Source of the DNA: Acinetobacter schindleri CIP 107287
GTDB taxonomy: Bacteria > Pseudomonadota > Gammaproteobacteria > Pseudomonadales > Moraxellaceae
Assembly (NCBI RefSeq): GCF_000368625.1
Contig: NZ_KB849574.1
Location: 496,001 to 560,000, forward strand
Reading direction: 5' to 3'
DNA length: 64,000 bases
Of this stretch, positions 49,284 through 57,093 are shown piece by piece; the stretch's first letter is position 1, and every line of letters starts with the position of its first letter. The notes below the pieces were generated by a model that worked only from the letters and a program-made list of their open reading frames with translations, was not told where the DNA came from and made no database searches. A program made the position numbers and the translations under genes.

Positions 49284-49344
49284 GTGTATGGGCTTGGGGT
49301 GAAGTTTAGATTTTAGCCTCTAACCTATATGTAGTTTATAAAAA

Positions 49345-49381
49345 AAGGAATTGATCCTGAGGATTTAGGGATCAATTCCTT
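49345..49381. terminator. Terminator between copB and the dehydrogenase pseudogene
   Basis: A perfect 13-bp stem, AAGGAATTGATCC (49345-49357) with its inverse (49369-49381), is followed on the minus strand by a run of seven T. It can serve the convergent genes on either side. Confidence 0.88.
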
Positions 49382-49543
49382 ATATATCATTTTGGTATGA
49401 GCTAGATTTCATATAATGTCCATTATGCTAAATGGAAGCGGCTAGCTGGGATCTGTGTAGCTTTAAGTCTGTTGTCATGTATCCAAATACAGATTGCACC
49501 TCATATTCAATTTATAAGAATTTTAGACTTTAGACAGCACTCT

Positions 49544-50322
49544 TTAATCAAGTGTTTGTACACCCCCACCATTTACAAATAGGGTTTGTCCAGAAATCCA
49601 TGATGAAATAGGTGAGGCAAAGAATAACACTGCTCTCGCAATATCTTCAGGTTCACCTAACCGTTGTAATGGTGTGTGAGAAAGCATTGTTTTTTCAATC
49701 TCAGGCTTCAGTACTTTTTCTAGTGCTGCGGTACGAATCGCTCCAGGACCTACAGCATTAATACGTATATTTGGACCAAAATCATGTGCCAAATTAGCGA
49801 CCATATGGTTTAAAGCAGCTTTTGATGATGCATATCCACTCATAGCAGGGCTTTTGTTAATTGAACTCATAGAGAGCTGATATTTATGATTGAGCCGTCA
49901 CCCGCTTTATTCATATGCGGTGCGACGAGTTGACACAATCGCCAAGCGGCAAACACATTAAGCTGAAAATCACGTTCTATAGTATCTACGGTAATTTGAT
50001 CAGGAGATTCACGGCCACCGCCACCTCCTCCAGCATTGTTCACTAAGATGTGAATGTGACCAAAAGTTTCGATTGTTTTATTCACTGCATTGACCAATTG
50101 ATCATCTTGCAGAATATCGCATGCAACATATTCTATGTTGCGTCCAGTTAGCTTCTTGATCTCTTCAGCTGTATGTTTAGCTGCTTCTAAATTTAAATCG
50201 GCAATCATAACGTCCGAGCCTGCTTGTGCAAGAATGAGAGCGCTGGCTTTCCCAATACCTGCTGCACCGCCTGTTACAAGTGCTATTTTATTCGTCAGTG
50301 ATAATAAACTTGGTGGCATCAT
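49544..50322 (-). pseudogene. Short-chain dehydrogenase/reductase, frameshifted
   Basis: Two open frames together make one SDR of about 255 residues. The N-terminal part (50322-49867) has the NAD loop TGGAAGIGKA and NNAGGGGGG and reaches INISS. The C-terminal part (49870-49544) has YASSKAAL (catalytic Tyr and Lys), INAVGPGAI and the final SGQTLFVNGGG. The join lies in (AG)3 at 49871-49876 on the plus strand; removing one dinucleotide restores the frame. The second part begins at an ATG that overlaps the stop as ATGA, so coupled translation of two halves is imaginable but a broken gene is likelier. Confidence 0.88.
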
Positions 50323-50416
50323 TTTGATTTATTTCCATTTGTATATTAAAACTCGAAATATTTAATTTTTATACTGCGTAGCTTTATTTTGAGTTCAAAA
50401 TCCTAAATCTACCGTA

Positions 50417-51619
50417 TCATTTTGAATTGCAGGTATTTACAGTTTTCCCTTGTTCAACTGAATTGATAAAGCTTCCAATCAGGAATTCACTTTGTCTTAA
50501 AGAGTCACGGTGATCTCCATTCTTGACGGGGTGAAAGGAAATAGGTTTTTGCTTCTTACATACTTGCTGATAGTAAGCATAAGTATCACGATAATCTACA
50601 AGCTGGTCTTTATCACCTTGTACAATTAGAAGCGGCACAGTAGGTGTCATATTCTCAATAGACTGTTTTTTTAAATAATTTGTCAAAGGTGTCAAATTTA
50701 TATTCGGTTTAAAAACTGTTTTAGGTGCTGCCTTTAGATCAGCTTGTAATTCTGACAAACAGCGACTACGTGCATAGTTTAGAATTTCTCCCATTTCTGG
50801 GCTAACTAAATTTGCTGGAGCAAGGCTAGGATCTGCAGCTTCCGCACCGAGAAGAATGATTGGAAAAAATGCCGCAACACTTGTTTCAATTTGAGAATGG
50901 GTTGCTACGTATTCAGCGATTCCTTGGTATTGATAGCCACCTGGTGCGAGTGCAATGGCACCTCTTAAATTGAGTTCAGGTGCATTTTTTAGGCCATCAG
51001 CAGCAACCTTAAGGGAAGCTGCGCCTCCTTGACTATGACCCATAACATACCAATTTTTACTAAATTTATAAGGCTTTAAAAGGTGGGTCGCCCGTACGGC
51101 ATCAACGACAGTGTGCAACTGGCTTTGTGCATTCATATAGGGATGACCACCTGGAGTTCCTAGACCCTGATAATCTGGTGCAACAACTGCATATCCTCGC
51201 GCAAGCCAGGCATTTAAAGCTTTAGCAGCTATTTGCTGATATACATGAACTGGTCCATCGACATAGTCTGCAGAGGGTGCACAAGTATCTGCTACACCGG
51301 TTGTACCATGTGCCCAGGCCAAAACTGGCCAGCCATCTTTAGGAGGATTGCCTTTAGGCAATAAGATAAACCCGGAAGTAACAATAGGTTCGGACTGTAT
51401 TCCTCTACTACGATAAGTGATTAAGAACCGCTGTGAAGCATTCGTAAATAGATCGATATTCTCTTCTTGTATGGATAAGATTGTTCCTGGCGTTTTGCTA
51501 GAGATATTAGATGTTTGGACTTTACTATTATTGGGAAAGACAGGAGAGGCTATTGCATATGTTGAATTTAAGCAAAGGTAGCTTACGACCAATTTTAGAA
51601 TGGGATGTTTAATTTTCAT
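50417..51619 (-). CDS. Secreted alpha/beta hydrolase, secretory-lipase (LIP) type
   Basis: The product is 400 residues from the ATG at 51619 (GGTGG upstream); an in-frame ATG at 51631 is possible. A signal peptide ends around YAIA-SP. The catalytic triad is recognisable: nucleophile in GHSQGG, Asp in QGDKDQLVDY and His in NGDHRDS. The oxyanion region reads AWAHGTTG, and PDYQGLG is typical. The family hydrolyses lipids or esters; the substrate is unknown. The gene is AT-richer than the core genes, in line with its place beside an IS and pseudogenes. Confidence 0.85.
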   Translation of the reverse strand: MKIKHPILKLVVSYLCLNSTYAIASPVFPNNSKVQTSNISSKTPGTILSIQEENIDLFTNASQRFLITYRSRGIQSEPIVTSGFILLPKGNPPKDGWPVLAWAHGTTGVADTCAPSADYVDGPVHVYQQIAAKALNAWLARGYAVVAPDYQGLGTPGGHPYMNAQSQLHTVVDAVRATHLLKPYKFSKNWYVMGHSQGGAASLKVAADGLKNAPELNLRGAIALAPGGYQYQGIAEYVATHSQIETSVAAFFPIILLGAEAADPSLAPANLVSPEMGEILNYARSRCLSELQADLKAAPKTVFKPNINLTPLTNYLKKQSIENMTPTVPLLIVQGDKDQLVDYRDTYAYYQQVCKKQKPISFHPVKNGDHRDSLRQSEFLIGSFINSVEQGKTVNTCNSK

Positions 51620-51782
51620 TACTGCCACCATCTTTTTTTATAATCTAATTCTTAATGTAGCAGATTTATCTTATTTTCTAAATAAAGCATTAAAAAATTG
51701 GTATGAATTTAAGTTTTATAATGATGGTTGAATGTTTCTTTTATTATGTTATTTCCATAAGGATTATATAATTTTCTAGAAT

Positions 51783-51799
51783 AGATCTCTTGCGAAAGT
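51783..51799 (+). repeat. IS left terminal inverted repeat
   Basis: AGATCTCTTGCGAAAGT, identical in inverse orientation to 52636-52652. Confidence 0.93.
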
Positions 51800-52269
51800 T
51801 AATTTAAGAGCGTCCAGTTCACCATTCCAGCAATTAAATTCATTCTTAGACCAAATCGTTTCCGTCTATTTCTATAGCGTTCTGTTAATATCCGAAAATA
51901 TTTAAGTTTGCCGTTGATATGTTCAATTGTGATCCTACGCCGACTGATTTCTTGGTTGATCTGTTTTGCTATTTTGGGTAATGATAAATTCTTAGGTTTC
52001 TTGATTGGAATGAGTAACTTACTCTTAATCTGATGAAATCCTTTATAGGCTAAATCTGCCATAATACAAGGATAAATGATCATCTCCTTAAAATACTTAC
52101 GCGCAATCGTCAGATCATGTTTTCTGCCACTTTCGACCTGTATACTTACAATTTGCTTTAGTCTTGGGTTAAAAATGACCTGTGTTTTTAGCGTATGTTT
52201 CTTCTTTTTACCACTATAGAATTTTCTTTGTTTTTTTGGGATGCTCAATCTGTGACTCAGTGACATCAA
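51799..52269 (-). CDS. IS transposase, C-terminal frame (OrfB)
   Basis: The product is 156 residues as an open frame. After the overlap with OrfA it reads FYSGKKKKHTLKTQ, then the second catalytic Asp in ADLAYKG and the Glu in ITIEHINGKLK with RYRNRRKRFGLR, typical of IS5/IS427 transposases. It is probably expressed only as a fusion with OrfA. Both frames look intact, so the element may be active. Confidence 0.9.
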   Translation of the reverse strand: MMSLSHRLSIPKKQRKFYSGKKKKHTLKTQVIFNPRLKQIVSIQVESGRKHDLTIARKYFKEMIIYPCIMADLAYKGFHQIKSKLLIPIKKPKNLSLPKIAKQINQEISRRRITIEHINGKLKYFRILTERYRNRRKRFGLRMNLIAGMVNWTLLN

Positions 52270-52612
52270 CGATCACATAATCCCCCTCACTAAACTTTTG
52301 ATTCCTTTTAGGCAATGCGAAAATCCGTGATTGAATCAGAGCATTTTCAACTTTATGAATAGTACGATTCACATTGCTTTCAGCTAGGTTATAGTCAGCG
52401 GATAACTCAATTTGAGTTCTATAACAGCGTAAGTAATTTAAAGTTAACAACAATTGATCCTCTAAACACAACGAATGAGGTCTTCCAGATTTTTTCTTGG
52501 CAAGTTCAGCGTGTTGTAACACCGATACCATTTTTAAGAATAATGGACGAGGAACTCCAACGAGTCGTTTAAATTCCCCATCATTAAATCGAGTTAAATT
52601 TTCATATTTCAT
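52214..52612 (-). CDS. IS transposase, N-terminal frame (OrfA)
   Basis: The product is 132 residues. It contains the helical DNA-binding part (GRPHSLCLEDQLLLTLNYLR) and the first catalytic Asp of the DDE triad in VIVDVTESQIEHP. It runs into a stop just after an A7 tract (T7 at 52231-52237 on the plus strand), where the second frame takes over in +1 phase. Recoding or transcript slippage at the A run would give the full transposase of about 270 residues. Confidence 0.9.
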   Translation of the reverse strand: MKYENLTRFNDGEFKRLVGVPRPLFLKMVSVLQHAELAKKKSGRPHSLCLEDQLLLTLNYLRCYRTQIELSADYNLAESNVNRTIHKVENALIQSRIFALPKRNQKFSEGDYVIVDVTESQIEHPKKTKKIL

Positions 52613-52635
52613 GGGGCTAGTATAAACAATTTTTT

Positions 52636-52652
52636 ACTTTCGCAAGAGATCT
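52636..52652 (-). repeat. IS right terminal inverted repeat
   Basis: ACTTTCGCAAGAGATCT, the exact inverse of the left end. Confidence 0.93.
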
Positions 52653-52818
52653 AATTAATATAACGTATAAAGCATAAAAATAATTCAATTATTAAATATA
52701 AATCATATACTTATTTAAATATGAAATTTCATGTTTTTAAAATAGATTTTTTATGTTTCATATTTAATATTTCAATAAGTTTCACAACTTTATATATCTT
52801 TACTAAATAAACTCTAAA

Positions 52819-52844
52819 AAAAGGAAGCCTCAGCTTCCCTTTCT
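52819..52844 (-). terminator. Terminator of pyrE
   Basis: GGAAGC (52823-52828) and GCTTCC (52833-52838), extended by A and T, form the stem; on the minus strand a run of seven T follows. Confidence 0.9.
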
Positions 52845-52864
52845 TTTATATAAGCACTGAAATT

Positions 52865-53515
52865 TTAGATCCCATATTTCAAACGATAGTCTTCCATTTT
52901 TGCTAACGCATCTTTGTCGCCTTTAGTATCGAGGTAATCCATCAAGTCTTTCATGGTAATCAGTGCATGCACCGGAATTTCCAGTTCTTTTTGTACTTCC
53001 TGAATCGCAGAAAGTTCACCCTGACCTTTTTCCTGACGGTCTAATGCGACCAGCACACCCGCGATTTGCGCACCGGCATTTTTCAGAATAGTGACCACTT
53101 CACGAATTGCAGTACCTGCTGTAATCACATCATCAATGATCCAGACTTTTTTACCTTCTACAGCAGCACCAACAAGTACACCACCTTCGCCATGATCTTT
53201 GGCTTCTTTGCGGTTAAAGCCCCAAGGCACACTCACGCCATGATTTTGCGACAGCGCCACTGCGGTTGCAGCCACAAATGGAATACCTTTATATGCAGGA
53301 CCAAAGATCACTTCAACATTGTCACATTCAGTCAGTTTTGCTGCATAGCCAGATGCCAGGCCAGTCAACGCTTCGCCATCATTCAGCAAACCTGCGTTGA
53401 AAAAATAAGGACTCACACGACCTGATTTTAAAGTAAACTCACCAAATTTAAGCACACCGCGTGATAATGCGAGTTCGATAAAAGCTTGCGGGTTAAACTG
53501 AGCTGGCGTTGACAT
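52865..53515 (-). CDS. pyrE: Orotate phosphoribosyltransferase
   Basis: The product is 216 residues and makes orotidine 5'-phosphate from orotate and PRPP. The PRPP loop [26 protein letters not shown], and [13 protein letters not shown] (flexible catalytic loop) are clear. It is divergent from the Crc-like gene, an arrangement also known from Pseudomonas. Confidence 0.97.
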   Translation of the reverse strand: MSTPAQFNPQAFIELALSRGVLKFGEFTLKSGRVSPYFFNAGLLNDGEALTGLASGYAAKLTECDNVEVIFGPAYKGIPFVAATAVALSQNHGVSVPWGFNRKEAKDHGEGGVLVGAAVEGKKVWIIDDVITAGTAIREVVTILKNAGAQIAGVLVALDRQEKGQGELSAIQEVQKELEIPVHALITMKDLMDYLDTKGDKDALAKMEDYRLKYGI

Positions 53516-53555
53516 GAGGTGCTCCTAAATCCATTAATTAAGGTAAGACTTGCGC

Positions 53556-54374
53556 ATGATACCAAAGAGTAGCTATCCAGGTGATCAAAAAATTCTTCGT
53601 GTCGTTTCAATTAATGTCAACGGCTTACGTTCATCCGTGACCAAAGGTCTGCTGGAGTGGATGGAAAAATCTGACGCAGATGTGATTTGCATGCAAGAAA
53701 GCCGGATTACCCATGCGCAGTGGACCGATAAATTTAAACCTGAAGGCTGGTATACACACCTGTTCCCGGCTGAACGTCCAGGTTATGCCGGTACCGCAAT
53801 TTATAGCCGCCTGCCTTTTGTTTCCCTGACCGATGGTCTGGGCTTTGAACTGGCAGATTCTCAAGGCCGCTTTATTGCTGCCGAATTTGACTTAGGTTTA
53901 GAGAAAACAGCACATATCTGTTCGCTGTATCTGCCATCCGGTTCATCGGGTGATGAAGCACAGGCGCGTAAAGATCACTTCTTGGATGAATATAAAAAGA
54001 TCCTGAAACAATGGCGCGACCAAGATAAATCTATCATTGTATGCGGTGACTACAATATCGTGCATAAACGCATCGACATTAAAAACTGGTCAGGTAACCA
54101 GAAAGCCTCGGGTTGCTTGCCACATGAACGCGCTTGGTTAGATCACATCTATGATGAACTGGGCTATGTCGACACTTTCCGTGAAGTACGCAAAGAAGCT
54201 GAGCTATACTCATGGTGGTCGAATCGCGGCCAGGCCCGTGCCAAAAACGTAGGCTGGCGGATTGATTATCAAGCCTGTTCACCCGACTGGAAAGAACGTA
54301 CCGTAAATGCCTGGGTGTATAAAGATGAATGGTTTAGTGACCATGCTCCAGTGATTATTGACTACAAACTTTAA
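53556..54374 (+). CDS. crc: Crc/exonuclease III-family protein
   Basis: The product is 272 residues from the ATG at 53556; TTG at 53550, spaced better from AAGGTAAG, is an alternative. The sequence and the divergent pyrE neighbour match Crc, the catabolite-repression protein that works with Hfq on mRNAs (DIKNW, ERAWLDHIYDELGYVDTFREV, YSWW). Unlike Pseudomonas Crc, it keeps all residues of the ExoIII active site: Asn22 (INVNG), Glu48 (MQES), Tyr in LYLPSG, Asp and Asn in CGDYNIV, Asp in WRIDYQ, and Asp-His in FSDHAP. It may therefore be a nuclease, a regulator, or both. Confidence 0.85.
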   Translation: MIPKSSYPGDQKILRVVSINVNGLRSSVTKGLLEWMEKSDADVICMQESRITHAQWTDKFKPEGWYTHLFPAERPGYAGTAIYSRLPFVSLTDGLGFELADSQGRFIAAEFDLGLEKTAHICSLYLPSGSSGDEAQARKDHFLDEYKKILKQWRDQDKSIIVCGDYNIVHKRIDIKNWSGNQKASGCLPHERAWLDHIYDELGYVDTFREVRKEAELYSWWSNRGQARAKNVGWRIDYQACSPDWKERTVNAWVYKDEWFSDHAPVIIDYKL

Positions 54375-54385
54375 TCCAACAGATA

Positions 54386-54413
54386 AACTCAGTGAACAAT
54401 TATTCACTGAGTT
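54386..54413 (+). terminator. Hairpin after the Crc-like gene
   Basis: A perfect 11-bp stem, AACTCAGTGAA (54386-54396) with TTCACTGAGTT (54403-54413), lies 12 nt after the stop. No T run follows, so it may protect the 3' end or stop transcription only partly. Confidence 0.6.
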
Positions 54414-54489
54414 AGTGTTAATCACTTACATAACAAGACGTATTAACAGCTATTTTTATAGCTAAATACAGAGCATTATATTTACACGG

Positions 54490-54640
54490 CACAAGGACAT
54501 GTCAGGATGACAGCAAAAGGACAGGAAGCCGTAGGAAGAAATAAAACAGACTACAAGATTTAGCTTGTTTTGCATGGATGTGACATCGGACGTTGAGATG
54601 AGACCCGCATAATCAGGATGATTAGATGCGGGTTTTCTCA
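54490..54640 (+). ncRNA. Candidate CsrA/RsmA-titrating small RNA (GGA-rich)
   Basis: Eight GGA triplets lie in 124 nt (54495, 54505, 54519, 54524, 54534, 54576, 54588, 54616). Three sit in predicted hairpin loops: TGTC-AGGAT-GACA (54500-54512), CATC...GATG (54584-54600), and the apex of the terminator stem, AATCA-GGA-TGATT (54611-54623). CGGC/GCCG (54487-54490, 54528-54531) could close the first domain. A TATATT box lies about 8 nt before the proposed start, and the unit ends in an intrinsic terminator. GGA motifs in loops are the hallmark of CsrB/RsmY/RsmZ RNAs. No family match was tested; start and function are inference. Confidence 0.55.
54603..54640 (+). terminator. Terminator of the candidate small RNA
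   Basis: ACCCGCAT (54603-54610) and ATGCGGGT (54626-54633) form an 8-bp stem topped by a second 5-bp stem with a GGA loop; TTTCTCATTTT follows. No protein gene upstream needs it, so it points to a separate short transcript. Confidence 0.8.
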
Positions 54641-54859
54641 TTTTAGCGCCTTTATAACATTATTGGCTTCTCATTTCTTTTTATTTCGTGCCTTTATCTT
54701 CATCACTATTTTGCACAAATCAGATGTCAATTTCATGACATTCCTGTATCTGCTATGTATCTATTTTTATCTCATTTTTTACTTTGGGTTTTCTTCATAG
54801 TCATGGTTGTAATCATTAAATTTCGCTAAGCTACAGTAAAGTTTAGATGGGTGATGATC

Positions 54860-55210
54860 ATGTTGAAGATCTATGGAATTAAAAACTGTAATTCAATGAA
54901 GAAAGCATTTGATCTGCTGGGTGAACTGGGTTTGAGCTATGAGTTTCATGACTATAAAAAACAGGGAGTCGATGCTGAAACTGTAAAGACCTGGCTGGAT
55001 ACATTGGGTCAGGAAGTTGTGCTGAATAAAAAAGGTACCACCTGGCGCAAACTCAGTGAAGAAGAGCAGCAAACCGCCTTGGCAAATGAAGAGAATCTGC
55101 TTGCTGCCTTAATGACTCATACCAGTCTGATTAAACGTCCAATTCTGGCAACTGGTTCAGGTTTTATCGCGGGTTTTGATGAGCCTGCCTATCGTGCGCT
55201 GAATAATTAA
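54860..55210 (+). CDS. ArsC/Spx-family protein (YffB-like)
   Basis: The product is 116 residues from the ATG at 54860; ATG 54854 and GTG 54851 are in-frame alternatives. The thioredoxin-like fold has a single active-site Cys in YGIKNCNSMKKA, with FHDYKKQG, TTWRKL and the RP pair in LIKRPIL, as in E. coli YffB. The family comprises glutathione-dependent thiol reductases of unclear substrate; it is not a true arsenate reductase by sequence type. Confidence 0.88.
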   Translation: MLKIYGIKNCNSMKKAFDLLGELGLSYEFHDYKKQGVDAETVKTWLDTLGQEVVLNKKGTTWRKLSEEEQQTALANEENLLAALMTHTSLIKRPILATGSGFIAGFDEPAYRALNN

Positions 55211-55256
55211 AGCGAACTGATAATAAAGTTCAATATAGCAACCGATTTATAGCCAC

Positions 55257-55285
55257 AAAAAAGCCTGACAATCGTCAGGCTTTAA
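55257..55285 (-). terminator. Terminator of the DUF2147 gene
   Basis: AAAGCCTGAC (55260-55269) and GTCAGGCTTT (55274-55283) form a 10-bp stem; on the minus strand TTTTTTG follows. Confidence 0.9.
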
Positions 55286-55302
55286 CAGTCTCAGACTCAG
55301 AA

Positions 55303-55740
55303 TCAGTTTGCACGAATCCAGGTCTGGTTACGGCCCAGCGCTGCTACACCAATAAAGCCACGTAGTTGCAGCTTCTTACCACCATCAGCCAGGTTACCTT
55401 TTAGCTTATAGGTCTTACCTGATTGCGGATCAAGAATCGAACCACTCTCATAGTTAGTACCGCCAACATTTTTCAGACCTTTAACAATGGTCAGGCCTTT
55501 CAGAGATTTGTTGTGATATGGACCTTCACATTTCGTGCAGGCATTTTCTTCACCTTTAGTCAAAACCTTCTGAATGCTGGCACTTAAAGTCCCATTACTT
55601 TGTTCAGTAAATTTTACAATCGCCTTTGGCTGATTGGTTTTGTCATCAATTGTTTTCCAGACTGTTCCGTTTAAAGGATCTGCGGCATTCGCCAATGCAC
55701 TTAAACCCAGTAGTCCTAACATAAGCGCGATTTTTTTCAT
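55303..55740 (-). CDS. DUF2147 periplasmic protein
   Basis: The product is 145 residues with a Sec signal peptide ending ANA. The domain has GTVWKTIDDKT, AIVKFTE, CTKCEGPYHNKSLKG, SGKTYKLKGNLADGGKKLQLRGFIG and ends GRNQTWIRAN, all typical of DUF2147. It is a lipocalin-like small beta barrel of unknown function. It is a single-gene unit with its own terminator. Confidence 0.9.
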   Translation of the reverse strand: MKKIALMLGLLGLSALANAADPLNGTVWKTIDDKTNQPKAIVKFTEQSNGTLSASIQKVLTKGEENACTKCEGPYHNKSLKGLTIVKGLKNVGGTNYESGSILDPQSGKTYKLKGNLADGGKKLQLRGFIGVAALGRNQTWIRAN

Positions 55741-55898
55741 TTTTGTTTCTTTCCCTAAGTCTGTGAGTAGACCGTTGTAGTATTAATTAAGTCACAACAA
55801 TTTTTCAATTTCTGGATGTGACTATCTAGTGTAACCTTGTAAATATTGTTGGTAAATAACATACCAGACCAATGAAAACATAAAAAGATGGAAAGAAA

Positions 55899-56810
55899 AT
55901 GAAGATTAGTCCCCTTACGAAACAGTTAATTACAGAAACGATTTTAAAGACTTCCATCCGTAAACCCAGCCAGTTTAATCTCCCGCCTGCTGCGCTCAGA
56001 AAAGTCCTTGAACAGTTCTGCAAACTTTTTCCTGTAGACAAAAATATTGAAATACGATCCTTAAAACTGGCAGGGCTGAATGCAGAGGAAATCAAGCCTC
56101 AACAAGAAGCTACCCAGCTGATTTTCCATATTCATGGGGGTGCCTTTTATTTGGGTTCAATGAAGACCCATCGTGCTTTTATGAGCCAGATTGCTGCCCG
56201 TACCCAAATGCAGGTGCTGCATATAGATTATCCACTTGCTCCTGAAGCACCTTATCCAGCCGCACTGGATGCCGTTTTCAATGTGTATATGCAACTGTTA
56301 GATCAAGGCGTGCAAGCCAAAGATATCATTCTCTCTGGAGATTCTTGTGGGGCAAATTTGGCATTGGTGCTAGCCCTAAAAATTCAGAAACTGGAACTTC
56401 CGCAGCCCAGTGGTCTGATCCTGCTTTCTCCATTTGTTGATCTGACCCTGACCAGTGAATCCTTGCGCTACAATCAGGTACATGATGCCCTGTTATCCAT
56501 TGAAACATTAGAAAGTGGCATTCAATACTATGTACCTTCGTCGATTGAGCATGGCAATCCTGAAGTATCACCTTATTTTGCTGACTTAACTGGTCTGCCA
56601 CCCATGCATATTCAGGTCGGTTCCAAGGAAATTCTACTGGATGATGCGCAGCGTCTCCGTGATAAGGCCCTCGCAGCAGGGGTTGAAGTAGAGTTCAAGC
56701 TATATACTGGTATGTGGCACAATTTTCAGATGTTTAGCGCTTGGTTTGATGAGGCCCGACAATCTCTGGCTGATTTAGCAAACTTTGCACACCGTCTGGA
56801 TCGGGACTAA
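55899..56810 (+). CDS. Alpha/beta hydrolase, HSL (GDXG) esterase family
   Basis: The product is 303 residues, cytoplasmic, no signal peptide. Signatures: HIHGGAFYLGS (oxyanion HGG), GDSCGANLAL (nucleophile Ser), SPFVDLT, and a C-terminal catalytic His in MWHNFQMF, with the Asp around LLDDAQRLRDKA. It hydrolyses short-chain esters in characterised relatives; the natural substrate is unknown. The ribosome-binding site is GGAAAG. Confidence 0.92.
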   Translation: MKISPLTKQLITETILKTSIRKPSQFNLPPAALRKVLEQFCKLFPVDKNIEIRSLKLAGLNAEEIKPQQEATQLIFHIHGGAFYLGSMKTHRAFMSQIAARTQMQVLHIDYPLAPEAPYPAALDAVFNVYMQLLDQGVQAKDIILSGDSCGANLALVLALKIQKLELPQPSGLILLSPFVDLTLTSESLRYNQVHDALLSIETLESGIQYYVPSSIEHGNPEVSPYFADLTGLPPMHIQVGSKEILLDDAQRLRDKALAAGVEVEFKLYTGMWHNFQMFSAWFDEARQSLADLANFAHRLDRD

Positions 56811-57093
56811 AAGCCCAGTTTTTATATTTTTCAATTTTCAGGATGATGCAGGAAAATTTTCTATTTGGTAAATATTTAAAAAGCCAAATGCATCACTGTG
56901 ACCTGCCCATCCTGTAATCTTTTCGCATGTTACAACGATGTAAATTTCAAACTTTACTAAAATGACCCAGCTGTACAAAATATAACCATTCTCTTTCGCA
57001 GTATATTCATGTTATCTTAAGCCCAAGAAATAAAACATTTTATTTATTACGATATTTATAATTTAGAATGGTCATTATAGGATACAGCCTTGT

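Larger units (their letters stand above)
51784..52651 (-). mobile_element. IS5-family (IS427-type) insertion sequence, 868 bp
   Basis: The ends carry perfect inverted repeats (AGATCTCTTGCGAAAGT and its inverse, counting the flanking A), and TA occurs on both sides (51782-51783 and 52652-52653) as the target duplication. Inside are two overlapping transposase frames. The size and two-frame design are typical of the IS427 group. The element sits between the lipase gene and pyrE and does not interrupt a recognisable gene. The exact ISfinder name cannot be given without a search. Confidence 0.9.
54375..54859. other. 485-nt gene-free region after the Crc-like gene
   Basis: It holds the hairpin at 54386-54413, an inverted repeat AGCTATTTTTATAGCT (54448-54463), a TATATT (54477-54482), the GGA-rich candidate RNA (54490-54640) and then an AT-rich promoter-like stretch before the next gene. 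There is no credible protein gene. Confidence 0.7.
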
